Source: JADFNO01 sp965369945 (lineage in GTDB: Bacteria > Planctomycetota > Phycisphaerae > Phycisphaerales > SM1A02). Taken from it: a stretch of 7,396 nt of DNA. The first letter of the stretch is position 1. Each line of letters starts with the position of its first letter. The translations under genes were made by a program, and so were the position numbers. The notes beneath the pieces are model-generated. The model saw nothing but the letters and a program-made list of their open reading frames with translations, did not search any database and had not been told where the DNA came from. The stretch is from positions 1 through 7,396 of the forward strand of contig CBDUST010000239.1 in assembly GCA_965369945.1 (NCBI GenBank). Reading direction: 5' to 3'. Shown here piece after piece: positions 5,622 through 7,396 of this stretch.

Positions 5622-7253
5622 ATGATCACATCCTTTAATCTCGTCATCCTCGCTCTGGTCGGACTGATCGGCTACTGGTGGGCCAACCAGGGTGTGTTCA
5701 GCGGACTTCTGCACCTGCTCTGCGTGGTCGTTGCCGGGGCGATCGCCTTCGCATTTTGGGAGCCGTTGACGGTCGGCTTGTTGCTTCGCGGCACGGGCTT
5801 CGACAACTTCGCGTGGGGCGTGAGCTTCATCGGGCTGTTCGTGGTGCCGCTGTTCATTCTGCGGTTGGCTACAAACAAGCTTGTGCCGGCCAACGTCGAT
5901 CTGCCGCACTGGGCAAACCTGGTTTTCGGAGCCCCGATCGGGCTCGCGTCCGGCATCTTGACGGTGGGGATGATCCTGCTGGGGTTGGGTTTCGTGCAAT
6001 CTCAACGAGATATCTTCAGCTTCACCGGGGTCGTGCGCAATCCCAACAACGCCACGCAGATCACTCAGGTTGGTGGGCAGTTGTGGCTTCCGTTCCACAA
6101 GTGGACGACTGATTTCTATGGTTGGCTCAGCGTCACATCGCTGAGCACGGGAAAACCCCTTCGCCAGTACTACCCTGATCTTGATAAGGTGAGTGGATCG
6201 CAGTTTCGCGACACTTTCCGCCGTGGATTCGGGCAAGTGAGCATGCCACCGGACGCCGCCACGATAAAAAGCGTGATAGTGTGCCCCGAGCGGAATCGAT
6301 GCGGCGTTCGTGTTCAGTTCGCCGCAGAGGCAAGAGACTTCGGAGAGCAACTGACGATCTCCTCGGCACAACTGCGCCTGGTCTCGTCAGCCAGCGGAAC
6401 GAGCCGCCCATATGTTGCGCACCCTGAAAAGTGGTGGCAACCGACGAAAACAGGCAGCGTCGGCGAATATCTCTTTGATGACATTTCCAATTATGCCACG
6501 ACCGTTCCCGGCCAGGAATCGGCAGCCATGGCGTTTGATTTCCCCTGGCCTAACGCGGACACCCGCGTACCCGCCTTTATTCAGATCAAAGGCGTGCGGT
6601 TCAAACTACCGCGAGCTGAGGCGGTAAGCGGCGCGGAGTATGAGCGACTGCTCGGCTCGTCCGGCTCGGTGCAAACAACTACTGCGACGGTCGGAGGTTT
6701 CGACGGCACAGGGCAACTGACGAGCACCCAACTGCAGGTCAGCAATTCGTTGCGACCAGTATACGGCAGCACGAATAGGCTTCCCGGAACGATCCGCGTC
6801 AACAGCGAACGCTTCATTACGGAAGGTACTGGAGAGTTTGTGCGAGGAGGCCCCCTTCCGTCGCGGGCCCTGCGCCTCAAAGGTTTCGTCGAACCGGAAG
6901 GCACCAGGAACGTCCAGCTCAAGGTGCGGCGCGGCGGCATCGGCGATATCTTCAACCCGGCACTGCGACAGCGAGCTGGCGACGGCGCAACCCCGATGCT
7001 CGTGGACAGCATGGGTCGAATCTACCGGCCGATCGGCTTCATCTACGACCTGGGTGATAAGGTTAAAGTGTCCCTTTCACCGAGGAAGCCCATTAGTACC
7101 GTCGCCGATCTGCCGCAACTGTCCCAAAGCGGGGGGCGGGAGCTGCGCATTATCTTCAGCGTGACTGAAGGCGTGCAGTTGGTGGGTTTGCGCCTCGGAG
7201 ATGTACCCGTGGCCAGTTGCGATCTCGCCGTAGTCTCACGCACTGGCGGCTAG
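5622..7253 (+). CDS. CvpA-like membrane protein with long C-terminal extension
   Basis: 543 residues. The first 125 form four membrane helices (about 4-22, 26-46, 63-83 and 98-122) in the arrangement of the CvpA (colicin V production protein) family. The glycine-rich fourth helix reads APIGLASGILTVGMILLGLG. Ordinary CvpA proteins end soon after this point (roughly 160-220 residues), whereas here about 415 residues follow without another membrane helix. They are rich in beta-strand patterns, with a nearby Cys pair (VCPERNRCGV). The end segment (D-x-x-G-x-x-Y, then a hydrophobic VTEGVQLVGLRL strand pair) has the look of an immunoglobulin-like, DUF4352-type domain; this last comparison is weak. 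With four helices both ends lie on the same side; which side is not settled. The ATG at 5622 comes 51 bp after the ATPase-like gene, with no clear Shine-Dalgarno. The role is unknown; CvpA relatives are linked to envelope homeostasis and secretion. The name rests on the N-terminal helices only. Confidence 0.75.
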   Translation: MITSFNLVILALVGLIGYWWANQGVFSGLLHLLCVVVAGAIAFAFWEPLTVGLLLRGTGFDNFAWGVSFIGLFVVPLFILRLATNKLVPANVDLPHWANLVFGAPIGLASGILTVGMILLGLGFVQSQRDIFSFTGVVRNPNNATQITQVGGQLWLPFHKWTTDFYGWLSVTSLSTGKPLRQYYPDLDKVSGSQFRDTFRRGFGQVSMPPDAATIKSVIVCPERNRCGVRVQFAAEARDFGEQLTISSAQLRLVSSASGTSRPYVAHPEKWWQPTKTGSVGEYLFDDISNYATTVPGQESAAMAFDFPWPNADTRVPAFIQIKGVRFKLPRAEAVSGAEYERLLGSSGSVQTTTATVGGFDGTGQLTSTQLQVSNSLRPVYGSTNRLPGTIRVNSERFITEGTGEFVRGGPLPSRALRLKGFVEPEGTRNVQLKVRRGGIGDIFNPALRQRAGDGATPMLVDSMGRIYRPIGFIYDLGDKVKVSLSPRKPISTVADLPQLSQSGGRELRIIFSVTEGVQLVGLRLGDVPVASCDLAVVSRTGG

Positions 7254-7292
7254 AGGAGTTTCACTGGAGATGTAGCGGCTGCGTGCGCTAGT

Positions 7293-7392
7293 CATCTCAC
7301 GCCACGATAGATTTGCCGGTCCCAACGGGTCGATCGGCGCAACTCCGGTGGCACGGGCATCTTGCCCGTGCGACTTATCATGGCGTGACATC
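7293..7392. repeat. MITE/REP-like element with terminal inverted repeats and 4-bp direct repeat
   Basis: TCACGCCACGATA (7297-7309) and TATCATGGCGTGA (7376-7388) are inverted with 12 of 13 matches. CATC directly flanks both ends (7293-7296 and 7389-7392), as a target-site duplication would. Inside are two hairpins: GCCGGTC/GATCGGC (7315-7321 with 7332-7338, one G-U) and GCACGGGCA/TGCCCGTGC (7351-7359 with 7363-7371, 9 bp, 3-nt loop). The second resembles GGGCATCTTGCCC-type palindromes repeated in many planctomycete and cyanobacterial genomes (general recollection). It has no coding capacity, is 92 bp without the CATC, and starts 43 bp after the CvpA-like stop, so it may also act as a 3' structure for that operon. 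Confidence 0.5.
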
Positions 7393-7396
7393 TGCA

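Noticed and set aside
5592..6371. Long minus-strand open frame (259 codons) opposite the CvpA-like gene
   Set aside because: It lies entirely antisense to a gene with clear membrane helices, its product is rich in His, Arg and Gln with no domain, and it has no ribosome site. It is a GC-rich shadow frame.
7273..7290. Small inverted repeat TAGCG/CGCTA after the CvpA-like stop as a terminator
   Set aside because: Only 5 bp with an 8-nt loop and no T tract; the larger structure at 7297-7388 is a better candidate for any 3' function.
7297..7388. Cloverleaf-like fold as a tRNA or tRNA-like gene
   Set aside because: The arm lengths, anticodon and T-arm signatures do not fit a tRNA; the flanking CATC repeat and inverted ends favour a repeat element.

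Overview
The window most likely comes from a member of the Planctomycetota, probably the Phycisphaerae or a related lineage. The best marker is the minus-strand gene at 970-1614. It encodes a small two-helix membrane protein ending in a CxxCGYDLRG...CPECG zinc ribbon preceded by an LPLRPIWPGF-type segment, a layout I associate with large planctomycete-specific paralogous families. The DNA is moderately GC-rich, genes are spaced rather than tightly packed, and short GC-rich palindromes sit between genes, which also fits. This assignment is inference; no rRNA or other phylogenetic marker apart from guaB is present.

Layout. At the left edge is the C-terminal end of an FHA-domain protein (+). A GNAT acetyltransferase (+, 397-891) follows. 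Next is the zinc-ribbon membrane protein (-), bracketed by two same-orientation copies of a roughly 47-bp palindromic repeat (894-940 and 1717-1764). Then comes a complete guaB, IMP dehydrogenase (-, 1796-3271). A 305-bp intergenic region separates guaB from a plus-strand cluster. It holds a good promoter candidate for guaB, with the -10 so close to the ATG that the mRNA may be leaderless, and a structured leader for the plus-strand cluster.

The plus-strand cluster is the most unusual part. It has three members: a small basic protein (3577-3841) that reads as one gene only if a single extra G is skipped; a membrane-anchored relative of GspE/PilB secretion/pilus ATPases whose Walker A lysine, Walker B glutamate and His-box histidine are all replaced, while its four zinc cysteines are kept (3864-5570); and a CvpA-like four-helix membrane protein with a long extra C-terminal region of about 415 residues (5622-7253). 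Spacing of 22 and 51 bp suggests one operon. My inference is an envelope-associated assembly in which a degenerate motor-type protein acts as a scaffold beside a CvpA-type membrane protein. Its substrate and function cannot be read from the sequence.

The right edge (7293-7392) holds a compact element with 13-bp imperfect terminal inverted repeats, two internal hairpins and a flanking 4-bp direct repeat. It resembles a small non-autonomous mobile or REP-type element. Housekeeping (guaB) and envelope genes lie side by side here. I see no phage, CRISPR, transposase, rRNA or tRNA genes.
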